From Wenjunlia vitaminophila DSM 41686 (GTDB lineage Bacteria > Actinomycetota > Actinomycetes > Streptomycetales > Streptomycetaceae), in contig NZ_KB904647.1 of NCBI RefSeq assembly GCF_000380165.1, positions 188 through 64,187 on the forward strand: 64,000 nt of DNA, in the 5' to 3' direction. Shown piece after piece: positions 10,653 to 20,109 of the stretch. Every line of letters begins with the position of its first letter. Position 1 is the stretch's first letter. Made by a program: the position numbers and the translations under genes. The notes beneath the pieces are model-generated. The model was not told the DNA's origin. It did no database searches and was given only the letters and a program-made list of their open reading frames with translations.

Positions 10653-12664
10653 CCGTCGTCCCCGTGCTCACGCCGGTACTTGTTGAACTCCTCCACGTTC
10701 TTGTTGTGCTCCTCGATGGTGGCGGCGAACCGGGTGTCCCCGGGTTTGACGGTGACGAAGTACACCCAGTCGCCCTCCGGCGGGTTGGCCGCCGCCTCGA
10801 TCGCCTGGTGCCCGGGGTTGCCGATGGGCGCGGGGGGCAACCCGGGGTGCTCGTAGGTGTTGTACGGACTGTCCACGCTGGTGTCGTCCACCGTGACGTC
10901 GAGGGTACTGCGGTTGAGGGCGTAGTTGACCGTGGAGTCCATCTGGAGCTTGCCCATGGTGGCGTCGGTGTTCAGCCGGTTGTACATGACCCGGGAGACC
11001 TTGCCGAAGTCCTTGTCCTCCTGGGCCTCCGCCTGGACGATGCTGGCCAGGATGATGATCTCGTAGGGGCTCCGCCCGACCTTGCGGCCCGCCTCCTCGA
11101 GGTTGTCCTTGGCGTACTCCTTCTCGGCGCGGTCCACCATCTCCCTGAGCAGGTCGGCGGGCTTGGTGCTCTTGCCCACCGCGTACCGGGACGGGAACAG
11201 GAAGCCTTCCGGGTTGCCCTCGGCGTAGGCGGGCAGACCCAGGTCGGTGTTCCTCGCGATCTCCTCGGTGGTGCCGGTCTTGAGCTTCAGCCGCTTGTCG
11301 ATCTCTGCGTAGATCCAGGTGGCGCGGCGTCCCTCGGGGATGGTGAGGGCGTTGAGGTTCTTGGGGTTGGTCAGGATGCCCATGGCCGCGGCGGCGGACA
11401 TCTTCTTGCGGACCATGTAGACGCCCGGCTGGATGGACTGCGACTTGGGGTTGGCGTTGGCCTCCTCGGTGAACGCCCGGACGCTCTTGATCACGCCCTT
11501 GTCATGGAGGATGTTGCCGATGTCGGTGGCGCCCGCACCCTCCGGGATCTCCACCTCCACGTCGCCCGAGCCCTGGCCCGAGAAGTCCGGCGGATCGCCG
11601 AAACGGCTGTCCCAGAACTTGTAGCCGGAGTAGCCGGCGGTCGCCACCACTCCGCCGAGGACCAGCGCCACCACGAGGCAGGCACAGCCGCTCCGGCGCT
11701 TCTTCGGCTTGCGGTTCTTGTTCCGGCCGCCGGAGTCGTCGTCGGAGTCGTGGTCGTCGTCGGCCCGGGAGTCCCCGTCGTCGGAGAAGAAGGGGTGGCG
11801 CTCCTCCTCGTCGTCCGCGGGGCCGCCGGTCCCGCCGTCGGACCGGCCGTCCGGTTCCGCTGGGCCGGGTTGCCGTTCCTGCCGGGGGGCACCGGGGGAC
11901 GCGCTCGGGTCGCCGCCGGGGAACCCGCCCCCGTGGGGCTCGCCCGGGTGGTGGGGGTGCTGGCCGGGGTGGGGCTGGCCCCCGGGGTAGGGGGCGCCCT
12001 GGCCCTGGTGGGGGTCGTGGCCGGGGTCGTGGTGCGCGGCCTGGGCCGGGTGTGCCCCCGGCTGCGGAAACGGGTACCCCCCCGGGTGCTCCTGCTGGCC
12101 GCCACCGGGGCCGTGGTGCGGGTCGGGATAGCCACCGGGCGCCATCCCGCCGGGGTCCCCCGGGTGGGAGCCGGGGTGCGGCTGCACGTAGGGGTCGGAG
12201 TAGTAGCCGCCGCCCAGCGGGTCACCGGTTCCGTACGGGTCCTGGGAGGCGTACGGGTCCTGCTGCGGGTACGAGGTGTGCTGGGGGTGCGGCTCCTGCT
12301 GGGCGTACGGGTCCTGCTGCGGGTACGAGGACTGCTGGGGGTACGAGGACTGCTGGGCGTACGGGTCCTGCTGCGGGTACGAACCGCCGTACGGGTCCTC
12401 GTGGTACGCGCCGCCCCCGGTCGACGAGTGATCCCCGGACTGCGCGGCCCAACCCTGACTCCCGTACTCCCCGGAGTGGAACGACTGGCCCTGTGGGTAC
12501 TGGGCCTCGGGGGGTGTGTGCGGGTGGTGCGTCTGGTCTGCGGTGGCCCCCTGAGCGTTCCAGTCATCGGAGGGCGCTCCGTGTCCGGTCCACTGCTGGT
12601 CACCGTGGAGGGGATCCTCCGGATACCACGGATCGGCCCCGGAGCCCCGGCCAAGGTCAGTCAT
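10649..12664 (-). CDS. mltG: endolytic murein transglycosylase MltG with long disordered N-terminus
   Basis: MltG cuts nascent glycan strands at the outer face of the membrane and sets glycan length. A single membrane segment lies at about 327-350 (CACLVVALVLGGVV region), after a basic KKRRSG stop. The YceG domain follows, with the catalytic-glutamate helix ASIVQAEAQE and the late VNYALNR and YNTYEHPGLPPAPIGNPG blocks. The cytoplasmic first 320 residues are low complexity: Tyr/Pro/Gln repeats of the form SYPQQDPYAQQ at about 90-145, then His/Pro/Gly-rich and acidic stretches. The total of 671 residues is nearly twice the E. coli protein. Coupled upstream of aroE. Confidence 0.93.
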   Translation of the reverse strand: MTDLGRGSGADPWYPEDPLHGDQQWTGHGAPSDDWNAQGATADQTHHPHTPPEAQYPQGQSFHSGEYGSQGWAAQSGDHSSTGGGAYHEDPYGGSYPQQDPYAQQSSYPQQSSYPQQDPYAQQEPHPQHTSYPQQDPYASQDPYGTGDPLGGGYYSDPYVQPHPGSHPGDPGGMAPGGYPDPHHGPGGGQQEHPGGYPFPQPGAHPAQAAHHDPGHDPHQGQGAPYPGGQPHPGQHPHHPGEPHGGGFPGGDPSASPGAPRQERQPGPAEPDGRSDGGTGGPADDEEERHPFFSDDGDSRADDDHDSDDDSGGRNKNRKPKKRRSGCACLVVALVLGGVVATAGYSGYKFWDSRFGDPPDFSGQGSGDVEVEIPEGAGATDIGNILHDKGVIKSVRAFTEEANANPKSQSIQPGVYMVRKKMSAAAAMGILTNPKNLNALTIPEGRRATWIYAEIDKRLKLKTGTTEEIARNTDLGLPAYAEGNPEGFLFPSRYAVGKSTKPADLLREMVDRAEKEYAKDNLEEAGRKVGRSPYEIIILASIVQAEAQEDKDFGKVSRVMYNRLNTDATMGKLQMDSTVNYALNRSTLDVTVDDTSVDSPYNTYEHPGLPPAPIGNPGHQAIEAAANPPEGDWVYFVTVKPGDTRFAATIEEHNKNVEEFNKYRREHGDDG

Positions 12665-12780
12665 CTATCCCCTATCACCGGGATGGCGGCACTCACGACC
12701 CGGCCCGGTTGTCGCACCAGCGTTCGAGTGAGCGCCCTTACGGGTAGTCACCCCCCCGCGCGAACGCTACCGTACCTCGA

Positions 12781-13239
12781 TCAGACAACCACCTCGACGC
12801 ACTCCCCCGGGGGACGCCCGGACACCCGCTCGGCCTCCAGCGCGCTCTGCAGGATCACCACCGCAGCCGCCTGGTCCACCACCGAGCGACCCTTCTTCGA
12901 GCGCACGCCGGAGGCACGCAGGCCCTGGGTGGCGCTGACGGTGCTCATCCGCTCATCCACCAGTCGTACCGGCACCGGTGCCAGCAGCCGGGCCAACGAC
13001 ACGGCGAACGCGCGGACCTTGGCCGCCGCCGGACCCTCCCGCCCGTTCAACGAACGGGGGAGCCCGACCACGACCTCCACCACCTCGTACTCAGCGGCCA
13101 GCGCAACGATCCGGGCCAGGGCGCCCTGCCTGGCCCGAACCGTCTCCACGGGTGTGGCCAGCAACCCGTCGGGGTCGCAGGAGGCGACCCCGATCCGGGC
13201 GTCCCCGACGTCAACCCCGAGGCGGCGCCCCCGCCTCAT
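12781..13239 (-). CDS. ruvX: RNase H-fold pre-16S rRNA / Holliday-junction resolvase homologue
   Basis: YqgF/RuvX family, implicated in pre-16S rRNA 5' maturation in E. coli and in transcription or recombination elsewhere. The 152-residue protein begins [19 protein letters not shown], whose aspartate is the first catalytic residue, and contains [12 protein letters not shown] and RLVDERMST with the further acidic residues. ATG 13239 overlaps the alaS stop by four bases, a common pairing in actinobacteria, and mltG follows after 116 bases. Confidence 0.93.
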   Translation of the reverse strand: MRRGRRLGVDVGDARIGVASCDPDGLLATPVETVRARQGALARIVALAAEYEVVEVVVGLPRSLNGREGPAAAKVRAFAVSLARLLAPVPVRLVDERMSTVSATQGLRASGVRSKKGRSVVDQAAAVVILQSALEAERVSGRPPGECVEVVV

Positions 13240-15911
13240 CGGCCCGCACGCTCGGCCACCAGCCGCTGGAACGCGTCCATGGCCTGCGGCACCGCGTCGG
13301 GTTTGCTCCCGCCGCCCTGCGCCACGTCGTCCTTGCCCCCGCCACCACCACCGAACGTCTTCGCGGTGGCGCGCACCAGCTCGCCGGCCTTGAGCCCGCG
13401 CTCCCTGGCCGCCTCGTTGGTCGCCACGACCACCAGTGGGCGGTCACCGGTGACCGTGAACGCGGCCACCACGGCCGGGCGCCCGGCCAACCGACCGCGC
13501 ACGTCGAGCACCAGCCTGCGCAGGTCGTCCCCGGAGGTGCCGTCCGCGACGCGGGTCGTCACCAGCGCCACCCCGGCCACGTCCTCGGCCTGCTGGGCGA
13601 GGCCCGCGGCCTGGCTGAGCACCTTCTCGGCGCGGAACTTCTCGATCTCCTTCTCGGCGTCCCTCAGCCGTCCGAGCACCCCGGAGATCCGCTCGGGCAG
13701 CTCCTCCGGACGGCTCCCCTTGAGCAGGTCGGTGAGCTGCGAGACCACGGTGTGCTCCCGGGCCAGGAAACGGTAGGCGTCCACGCCCACCAACGCCTCC
13801 ACCCGGCGCACCCCGGAGCCGATGGAGGACTCGCCGAGCAGCTTGACCAGGCCGAGCTGCGCGGTGTTGTGCACGTGGGTGCCTCCGCACAGTTCCTTGG
13901 AGTAGTCGCCGATGCTGACCACTCGGACCCGCTCGCCGTACTTCTCGCCGAACTCCGCGATCGCCCCCTGCTGCTTGGCTTCCGCCATGCTCATGACCTC
14001 AGCGGTGACGTCGAGCTCACGGGCGAGCACCTCGTTGATCTTCTGTTCCACGTCGTTGAGCACGGTCCGCGGAACGGCGCTCGGGGAGCCGAAGTCGAAG
14101 CGGAACCGACCGGGGGAGTTCTCCGACCCGGCCTGCGCCGCGGTCGGGCCCAGCGCGTCGCGCAGCGCCCGGTGGGTGAGGTGGGTGGCGCTGTGCGCCC
14201 GGGCGATGGCCCGCCGGCGGGAGCCGTCGATCTGCGCGTGGGCCGCCGCACCGACGGTGACCTCGCCGACCTGGACCACGCCCTTGTGCACGCTCACCCC
14301 GGGGACCGGCTGCTGCACGTCGCGGACCTGGACCACCGCGCCGTTGTCCAGCCTGATCCGGCCGGTGTCGGCGAGTTGCCCGCCGCCCTCCGCGTAGAAG
14401 GGGGTGCGGTCCAACACCACCTCGACCTCGTCGCCCTCCCGGGCGGCCGGGGCCGGCAACCCGTCGACCACGAGCCCGACCACGTTGGCCTCGCCCTCGG
14501 TGGCCGAGTAGCCGGTGAAGACGGTGGTGCCGGAACGGTCAGCGACCTCCCGGTACGCCGACAGGTCCGCGTGGCCCAGCTTCTTGGCGCGGGAGTCCGC
14601 CTTGGCCCGTTCCCGCTGCTCCTTCATCAGCCGGCGGAACCCCTCCTCGTCGACGGCCAGGCCCTGCTCGGCCGCCATCTCCAGGGTGAGGTCGATGGGG
14701 AAGCCCCACGTGTCGTGGAGCAGGAACGCCTTCTCGCCGGGCAGGACGGTGCCGCCGGCCCGGCGGGTCTCGGTGACCGCCCCGTCCAGGATGGCGGTTC
14801 CGGTCTTCAGCCGCTCGAGGAACGACGCCTCCTCGGCCGCCGCCACCGTCTCGATCCGCTGGTGCTCCTCGTGCAGCTCGGGGTACTGCGGTCCCATCGC
14901 CTTGACCGTGACCTCGACCAGCTCCCGCACGGTGGGGCCGGTGGCACCCAGCAGCCGCATGTTGCGGATGGCCCGGCGCATGATCCGGCGCAGCACGTAG
15001 CCCCGGCCCTCGTTGCCCGGGGTGACCCCGTCCCCGATGAGCATGACCGAGGTGCGGATGTGGTCGGCGACCACCCGCAGGGACACGTCCGAGCCCTCGG
15101 CGTCGCCGTAGGCGCAGCCGGTCAGCTCGGCGGCCCGATCGATGATCATCCGGCTGGTGTCGATCTCGTACATGTTCCGCACGCCCTGGAGCACCATCGC
15201 CAGGCGTTCGAAACCGAGCCCGGTGTCGATGTTCTTGGCCGGCAGCTCGCCGAGGATCGGGAAGTCCTCCTTGCCCTCACCCGGCCCGCGCTCGTACTGC
15301 ATGAAGACGAGGTTCCACAGTTCCACGTACCGCTCGTCGTTGACGGCGGGGCCGCCCTCGACGCCGAACTCGGGACCGCGGTCGTAGGAGATCTCCGAAC
15401 AGGGGCCGCACGGGCCCGGCACGCCCATGGACCAGAAGTTGGGCCCCATGCCGAGACGCTGGATGCGCTCCGCCGGCACCCCGATCACGTCCCGCCAGAT
15501 CCGCTCGGCCTCGTCGTCCCGCTCGAAGACGGTGATCCACAACCGTTCCGGGTCCAGGCCGTACCCGCCCTCGTCGACCGGGAGCGTCATCAGCTCCCAG
15601 GCGAGCTTGATGGCCCCCTCCTTGAAGTAGTCACCGAAGGAGAAGTTGCCGCACATCTGGAAGAACGTGCCGTGCCTCGTGGTCTTGCCGACCTCCTCGA
15701 TGTCCGGGGTCCGCACGCACTTCTGCACGCTGACCGCGCGGGGGAACGGAGGAGTGACCTCACCGAGGAAGTAGGGCTTGAACGGCACCATGCCCGCGGG
15801 CACCAGCAGCAGCGTCGGGTCGTCGGCGATGAGCGATGCGGACGGCACGACGGTGTGCCCGCGCTCCTCGAAGAAGCGCAGCCAGCGGCGGCGGATCTCT
15901 GCCGACTCCAT
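13236..15911 (-). CDS. alaS: alanyl-tRNA synthetase
   Basis: Charges tRNA-Ala and edits Ser/Gly mischarging. I chose ATG 15911 (891 residues) because it gives the family start ([19 protein letters not shown]), overlaps the upstream stop by one base and follows GAGGG; longer in-frame starts read out of the preceding genes. Class II motifs lie in the first 250 residues ([30 protein letters not shown]), the editing domain has HSATH and CGGTH metal motifs, and the C-terminal domain has the glycine-rich [17 protein letters not shown] signature. Confidence 0.97.
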   Translation of the reverse strand: MESAEIRRRWLRFFEERGHTVVPSASLIADDPTLLLVPAGMVPFKPYFLGEVTPPFPRAVSVQKCVRTPDIEEVGKTTRHGTFFQMCGNFSFGDYFKEGAIKLAWELMTLPVDEGGYGLDPERLWITVFERDDEAERIWRDVIGVPAERIQRLGMGPNFWSMGVPGPCGPCSEISYDRGPEFGVEGGPAVNDERYVELWNLVFMQYERGPGEGKEDFPILGELPAKNIDTGLGFERLAMVLQGVRNMYEIDTSRMIIDRAAELTGCAYGDAEGSDVSLRVVADHIRTSVMLIGDGVTPGNEGRGYVLRRIMRRAIRNMRLLGATGPTVRELVEVTVKAMGPQYPELHEEHQRIETVAAAEEASFLERLKTGTAILDGAVTETRRAGGTVLPGEKAFLLHDTWGFPIDLTLEMAAEQGLAVDEEGFRRLMKEQRERAKADSRAKKLGHADLSAYREVADRSGTTVFTGYSATEGEANVVGLVVDGLPAPAAREGDEVEVVLDRTPFYAEGGGQLADTGRIRLDNGAVVQVRDVQQPVPGVSVHKGVVQVGEVTVGAAAHAQIDGSRRRAIARAHSATHLTHRALRDALGPTAAQAGSENSPGRFRFDFGSPSAVPRTVLNDVEQKINEVLARELDVTAEVMSMAEAKQQGAIAEFGEKYGERVRVVSIGDYSKELCGGTHVHNTAQLGLVKLLGESSIGSGVRRVEALVGVDAYRFLAREHTVVSQLTDLLKGSRPEELPERISGVLGRLRDAEKEIEKFRAEKVLSQAAGLAQQAEDVAGVALVTTRVADGTSGDDLRRLVLDVRGRLAGRPAVVAAFTVTGDRPLVVVATNEAARERGLKAGELVRATAKTFGGGGGGKDDVAQGGGSKPDAVPQAMDAFQRLVAERAGR

Positions 15912-16246
15912 CAGTGGCCCTCTTTCCAGTCGTGAAGCTGCGGGTGGGGACGGGGAACGTCGTGCCCGGGGGCCGGCAGGGCCCGGTCCGGCGTCCCCGG
16001 ACGGATGACGTAGGCACCCTGGCTCGATCTGCCGAGGGTGTGGTTCAGCTCTTCCTCGCGCTCGGCCATGCCGACGCGGACGTCGGACACGAACGTGCGC
16101 ATCCGGTCGCCGACCTGCGCGGCGCGGCCGACCGCGGTTTCCGTGAGGCCCTCCGGGGTCAGACGACGGGCCGCCCGGTTGACCTTGGTGGTCCCCCAGG
16201 CACCCACCGCGGCTCCAGCGGCGAGCCAGAACAGGCGGCCTAGCAC
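15911..16246 (-). CDS. conserved actinobacterial membrane protein (DUF6167-like)
   Basis: A 111-residue protein of unknown function. The N-terminus ([20 protein letters not shown]) is a single membrane segment, followed by a basic amphipathic helical region (about 25-80) and a Pro/His-rich tail. It starts at GTG 16246 behind GAGGAA, eight bases after the DUF948 gene, and its TGA shares one base with the alaS ATG, so it is co-translated with alaS. The assignment to the DUF6167 family is from memory of the position and shape. Confidence 0.8.
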   Translation of the reverse strand: MLGRLFWLAAGAAVGAWGTTKVNRAARRLTPEGLTETAVGRAAQVGDRMRTFVSDVRVGMAEREEELNHTLGRSSQGAYVIRPGTPDRALPAPGHDVPRPHPQLHDWKEGH

Positions 16247-16254
16247 TGTGTTCC

Positions 16255-16671
16255 TCAGCCCTTCGGTCGGCGGGGCTGCTGGCCGCTGCCGAGCGCACCC
16301 CGCGGCTTGGTGGACTCCTGCCGCCCGCGGGCGGCCTGGCTGGCCCGACGCACCCCGTGGCCGAACGCCGCCACCTTGACCAGCGGCCCGCCGAGGGCCG
16401 CGTTGACCGTGGCGGAGAGCGCGGAGGCGTTGGCGGTGACCTGCTTGACGTCGGCGGTGATCGAGTCGACGCGCTCCAACTGGACCCCGGTGCGCCGCAG
16501 CGTCACCGCGGCCTCGCCGAGCAACGGAACGGTCTGGTCGGCGATGCCGCTGACCAGCCTGGCCGTCTGCCGGAGCACCCGGGCGACCCGCACCAGGACC
16601 ACGGCGAGGAAGACCACCAGGACGGCCCAGAACCCGGCGACCACCAACCCTGCCACCTGACCTGCGGACAC
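16255..16671 (-). CDS. DUF948 family membrane protein
   Basis: A 138-residue protein with an N-terminal membrane helix ([21 protein letters not shown], residues about 6-27) and a coiled-coil domain with [25 protein letters not shown], typical of DUF948 proteins; the C-terminus is basic and disordered. GTG 16671 follows GAGGGAG. It precedes the small DUF6167-like gene and alaS. Molecular role unknown; DUF948 proteins are generally thought to be envelope-associated. Confidence 0.8.
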   Translation of the reverse strand: MSAGQVAGLVVAGFWAVLVVFLAVVLVRVARVLRQTARLVSGIADQTVPLLGEAAVTLRRTGVQLERVDSITADVKQVTANASALSATVNAALGGPLVKVAAFGHGVRRASQAARGRQESTKPRGALGSGQQPRRPKG

Positions 16672-17010
16672 GTTGCGCGCTCCCTCGTGGATTGTCGGCC
16701 CTGACGGATGCGGTCCCGCCGGACGTCGGCGTGGTCGGGCTCGGTGGACCGGGCCCCAGGACGGGCCCGCGGACGGGTCCGCGCGAGCCACGCCCCGCGG
16801 TGTCGCGGCCCGGGGACAGGGCTCGCCCGGTGCCCCGCGAGGCCCCCGCCCGGCGGGCCCACCCGGTCCGCGTGCACGGCCAGCAGACACTGACCTTATC
16901 GCGCCGGCACCGGCGGACCCCACCGGCTTTGCGGCACGCGGGGACGAGCAAGGCCCGCCGTCGCCCCTGCCGAACGTGGTCGGCGGGACGCCGGCGGGCC
17001 AGCCCGTGGA
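16672..17010. other. intergenic region between rpsD and DUF948 gene
   Basis: 339 bases without a convincing gene on either strand. GGCCCGCCG at 16952-16960 and its complement at 16992-17000 could form a stem with a long (31-base) loop and end rpsD transcription. The rest is G/C-rich without recognised sites. Open frames here lack a ribosome-binding site and family resemblance. Confidence 0.5.
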
Positions 17011-17622
17011 TCAGCGTGCGTAGTACTCGACGACGAGCTGCTCGTCGCAGATCACCGGGATCTCCCGACGGTTCGGGTCGCGGTCCAGGCGGAACGCCAG
17101 CGCCTTGAGGTTGACCTCGAGGTACCTCGGGGTCTCGCCCTCACCGGCGTAGCCACCCTCGCGGGCCACCTGGAACGGGTGCTTCTCCCGGCTGCGCTCC
17201 CGGACCATGACCACGTCGCCGGGACGGAGCCGGAACGACGGCCGGTCCACCTTGCGTCCGTTGACCTCGATGTGGCCGTGCACGACCATCTGCCGGGCCT
17301 GGTAGATGGTGCGGGCGATACCGGAACGCAGGACGAGCGCGTCCAGACGGCGCTCAAGCTCGATGATCAGCGCTTCGCCGGTCTTGCCAGTGACCTTCCG
17401 AGCGCGGTCATAGGCACGGCTCATCTGCGTCTCACTGATGTCGTACTGAGCGCGCAGACGCTGCTTCTCCAGCAGTCGGACCTTGTAGTCGCTGCTCTGC
17501 TTGCGACCCCGACCGTGCTGACCCGGCGGGTACGGGCGGGCCTCGAAGTACTTGACCGCCTTCGGGGTGAGCGGGATGCCAAGGGCTCGGGACTTGCGGA
17601 CCTTTGGCCGTGACTGGTTCAC
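17011..17622 (-). CDS. rpsD: 30S ribosomal protein S4
   Basis: Primary 16S rRNA-binding protein. The 203-residue protein starts (GTG) [36 protein letters not shown] and ends [14 protein letters not shown], with the S4 RNA-binding domain around residues 93-155. The N-terminal zinc-ribbon cysteines are absent: this is the zinc-free form usual in Streptomyces. It sits alone behind a 250-base leader with TAGGAT-like -10 elements near 17805-17812, so the mRNA leader may be long. Whether S4 regulates it is not evident. Confidence 0.97.
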   Translation of the reverse strand: MNQSRPKVRKSRALGIPLTPKAVKYFEARPYPPGQHGRGRKQSSDYKVRLLEKQRLRAQYDISETQMSRAYDRARKVTGKTGEALIIELERRLDALVLRSGIARTIYQARQMVVHGHIEVNGRKVDRPSFRLRPGDVVMVRERSREKHPFQVAREGGYAGEGETPRYLEVNLKALAFRLDRDPNRREIPVICDEQLVVEYYAR

Positions 17623-17872
17623 GAGGAAGGAACCTCCGTAGTGGGTTGACGTGCCTCAAGGATCGTGCTCTCGAAGATCGGCACCACCCCACGAGCCCCA
17701 TGCCCACGACCGCCCGCCGGTGGCGGGCGCTCGGGAGGCCGGGTCAGCCGCGCCCTCGGAGTGAAGCCTGCGCCCGGACCTGCCAGGGGTCGGGCGCGCA
17801 CGAATCCTATAGAGAGTAACGCGTCCGGGGACCTGTTCCTCCACGGCGCCCCCCGCACCCGGGTCGGACGGG

Positions 17873-19243
17873 TCAGCTCGGCGCCTGCTCCTCGCCCTCT
17901 CCGGCCAGGCGGCGGCGCAGCCGCTCGACGACGTCCGCGTAGCGGGCCTCCGTGCCGTACCGCGTCGGCTGGTAGTAGCGCCTGCCGTGGACCGCGTCCG
18001 GCGCGTACTGCTGGGCGGCCACGGCGCCCGGCACGTCGTGCGGGTACTGGTAGCCCCGGCCGTGTCCGAGGCTGTTCGCGCCGCGGTAGTGGGAGTCGCG
18101 CAGGTGGGTCGGGACCGGGCCGGCGAGCCCCTTGCGGACGTCGGCCAGCGCGGCGTCGACGGCCAGCACCGCCGCGTTGGACTTCGGGGCCAGGGCCAAC
18201 GCGATGGTGGCCTGGGCCAGGGTGATCCGCGCCTCGGGGAACCCGATCATCTGCACCGCCTGGGCCGCGGCGACCGCGGTCTGCAGCGCCCCGGGGTCGG
18301 CAAGCCCGATGTCCTCGCTCGCCGAGATCATCAACCGGCGGGCGATGAACCGCGGGTCCTCTCCCGCCTCCACCATCCGCGCCAGGTAGTGCAGCGCCGC
18401 GTCCACGTCGGAACCCCGGATGGACTTGATCAGGGCACTGGCCACGTCGTAGTGCTGGTCGCCGGAGCGGTCGTAGGTCACCGCCGCCCGGTCCACCGCG
18501 GTCTCCAGGGTGGCCAGGGAGATCGTCGTCTCGCCCTTGGCCAGCGCCGCGCCGGCCCCCGCCTCCAGCGCCGTCAACGCGCGCCGTGCGTCCCCGCCGG
18601 CCACCCTCAGCAGGTGCTCCTCGGCGTCCGGGGCGAGCGTGACCGCGCCGTCCAGGCCCCGCCCGGCGGACAGCGCCCGGTGCAGCAGCCCCCGCAGGTC
18701 CTCGTCGGTGAGGGACTCCAGGGTGAGCAGCAGCGAACGGGAGAGCAGCGGGGAGATCACCGAGAAGTAGGGGTTCTCCGTGGTCGCCGCGACCAGGGTC
18801 ACCCAGCGGTTCTCCACCGCGGGCAGCAACGAGTCCTGCTGGGCCTTGCTGAACCGGTGGATCTCGTCCAGGAACAGGACCGTGTCCCTGCCGTAGCCGC
18901 CGCTGTCCCGCCTGGCCGCCTCGATGACCGCTCGGACCTCCTTCACCCCCGCGGTGATCGCGGACAGTTCCACGAAGCGACGGTTGGTGACGCGGCTGAC
19001 CACGTGGGCCAGGGTGGTCTTGCCGGTGCCGGGCGGCCCCCACAGGATCACCGAGGCAGGACCCGCGGGCCCGCCCTGCGGCTCGGCGACCAGGCGGCGC
19101 AGGGGCGAGCCCTCCTTGAGCAGGTGCCGCTGCCCCACCACCTCGTCCAGGGTGCGCGGGCGCATGCGGACGGCCAGGGGGCTGCGGCCGGGCTCCTTCT
19201 CCGCGCGGGCCTCTGCCGCGGCGGTGAACAGGTCGGGTTCCAC
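17873..19243 (-). CDS. rarA: replication-associated recombination protein A (MgsA/RarA AAA+ ATPase)
   Basis: RarA acts at stalled replication forks. The 456-residue protein has Walker [10 protein letters not shown] (69-77), Walker [11 protein letters not shown] (122-131), sensor region [10 protein letters not shown], the arginine-finger LLSRS region, and the C-terminal tetramerisation domain with [11 protein letters not shown] and [22 protein letters not shown]. Starts with GTG 19243. It is the closest neighbour of the VKOR gene but with a 56-base gap and no sign of coupling. Confidence 0.95.
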   Translation of the reverse strand: MEPDLFTAAAEARAEKEPGRSPLAVRMRPRTLDEVVGQRHLLKEGSPLRRLVAEPQGGPAGPASVILWGPPGTGKTTLAHVVSRVTNRRFVELSAITAGVKEVRAVIEAARRDSGGYGRDTVLFLDEIHRFSKAQQDSLLPAVENRWVTLVAATTENPYFSVISPLLSRSLLLTLESLTDEDLRGLLHRALSAGRGLDGAVTLAPDAEEHLLRVAGGDARRALTALEAGAGAALAKGETTISLATLETAVDRAAVTYDRSGDQHYDVASALIKSIRGSDVDAALHYLARMVEAGEDPRFIARRLMISASEDIGLADPGALQTAVAAAQAVQMIGFPEARITLAQATIALALAPKSNAAVLAVDAALADVRKGLAGPVPTHLRDSHYRGANSLGHGRGYQYPHDVPGAVAAQQYAPDAVHGRRYYQPTRYGTEARYADVVERLRRRLAGEGEEQAPS

Positions 19244-19299
19244 ACCGGGAAGCCTAGGACACCGGACCGACTACCTGACCGGGCCGACCGGGGGCCGGC

Positions 19300-19947
19300 T
19301 CACAGCAGGGTGCGCCAGTAGGACCAGAAACGGGTCAGGATCAGCATGGCGATCGCCAGGTACCAGGTGAACGTGATCAGCCAGTGGAACTCGGACGCCA
19401 CCGCCAGTGCCCGCCTGCCGCGCGCGCCCAGCGGGATCACGTCCGTCCGGAGGTTGTGCAGGGTGACGTAGACGAACATCGGGATGGTGGCGGCCCAGGC
19501 GACCATGCAGTACGGGCAGAGCGCCCCGATGGTGTACAGGGACTGGTAGATGAGCCAGTGGATGAAGCAGACGCCGAAGAGGGTGCCGAGCTGCACCCCG
19601 CCCCAGAACCACCGGCGGAACCTGGCACCGGCCAGCAGTGCGGCACCGACCAGGGCCACCATGGCGTACCCGGCGAGCCCCATGAACATGTTGGCGAAGC
19701 CGAACGCCTGCGCCTGGTCGGTCTGCATCACCGAGCCGCAGCTCAGCACCGGGTTGATGCTGCAGCTCGGCACGTAGGACGGGTCCTCGAGCAGCTTGAT
19801 CTTCTCGATGGAGAGCACGAACGCCGAGAGGAGACCCACCGATCCGGTCACCACCAGGAGCCAGGCGAAGGCACGCCCGGCGCCGATCGTCGGGGCGGCC
19901 GGCTCCTGGTCGGTGACCGGGGCAGTGTCCAGCGTGGTGGTCGTCAT
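19300..19947 (-). CDS. vitamin K epoxide reductase family membrane protein
   Basis: VKOR homologues use quinones to reoxidise thiol oxidases that make disulfides outside the membrane. From ATG 19947 (behind AAGGTGG) the protein is 215 residues with about five membrane helices. The loop cysteines Cys62 and Cys70 (SCSINPVLSCG) and active-site Cys144-Pro-Tyr-Cys147 are all present, so it should be catalytically competent. Unlike some bacterial VKORs it carries no fused thioredoxin domain, and no DsbA-like gene is adjacent; a CPDC thioredoxin-like protein occurs at 57.9 kb. Confidence 0.9.
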   Translation of the reverse strand: MTTTTLDTAPVTDQEPAAPTIGAGRAFAWLLVVTGSVGLLSAFVLSIEKIKLLEDPSYVPSCSINPVLSCGSVMQTDQAQAFGFANMFMGLAGYAMVALVGAALLAGARFRRWFWGGVQLGTLFGVCFIHWLIYQSLYTIGALCPYCMVAWAATIPMFVYVTLHNLRTDVIPLGARGRRALAVASEFHWLITFTWYLAIAMLILTRFWSYWRTLL

Positions 19948-20047
19948 CCGCCACCTTCCGTTCTCCGTGTGAGCAGTCCCACCCTGCCCAACGGTAACGC
20001 CCCCGGTGAGGTGCCGGCCCGAGGGCAGTTCACCCCCGGGAGTGACG

Positions 20048-20092
20048 GGCCCCGCCACGGCACCGGTCGTCCGCCGGCGTCGTGGCGGGGCC
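20048..20092. terminator. hairpin downstream of aspS
   Basis: A perfect 12-bp stem (GGCCCCGCCACG at 20048-20059, complement at 20081-20092) with a 21-base loop that can fold further. It lies just beyond the aspS stop and ends the hisS-aspS transcript. No U-tract. Confidence 0.65.
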
Positions 20093-20109
20093 GTCCCGCC
20101 GATCGGGGA

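Noticed and set aside
12225-12420. Repeat array in mltG as a possible CRISPR or minisatellite element
   Set aside because: Units are in frame, imperfect, without spacers, and encode the YPQQDPY peptide repeats of a normal protein.
10589-13393. 934-codon plus-strand frame opposite mltG and ruvX
   Set aside because: Its low-complexity Val/Leu/Gly/Arg repeats are the reverse reading of the MltG repeat tail; the minus-strand reading has a full YceG domain.
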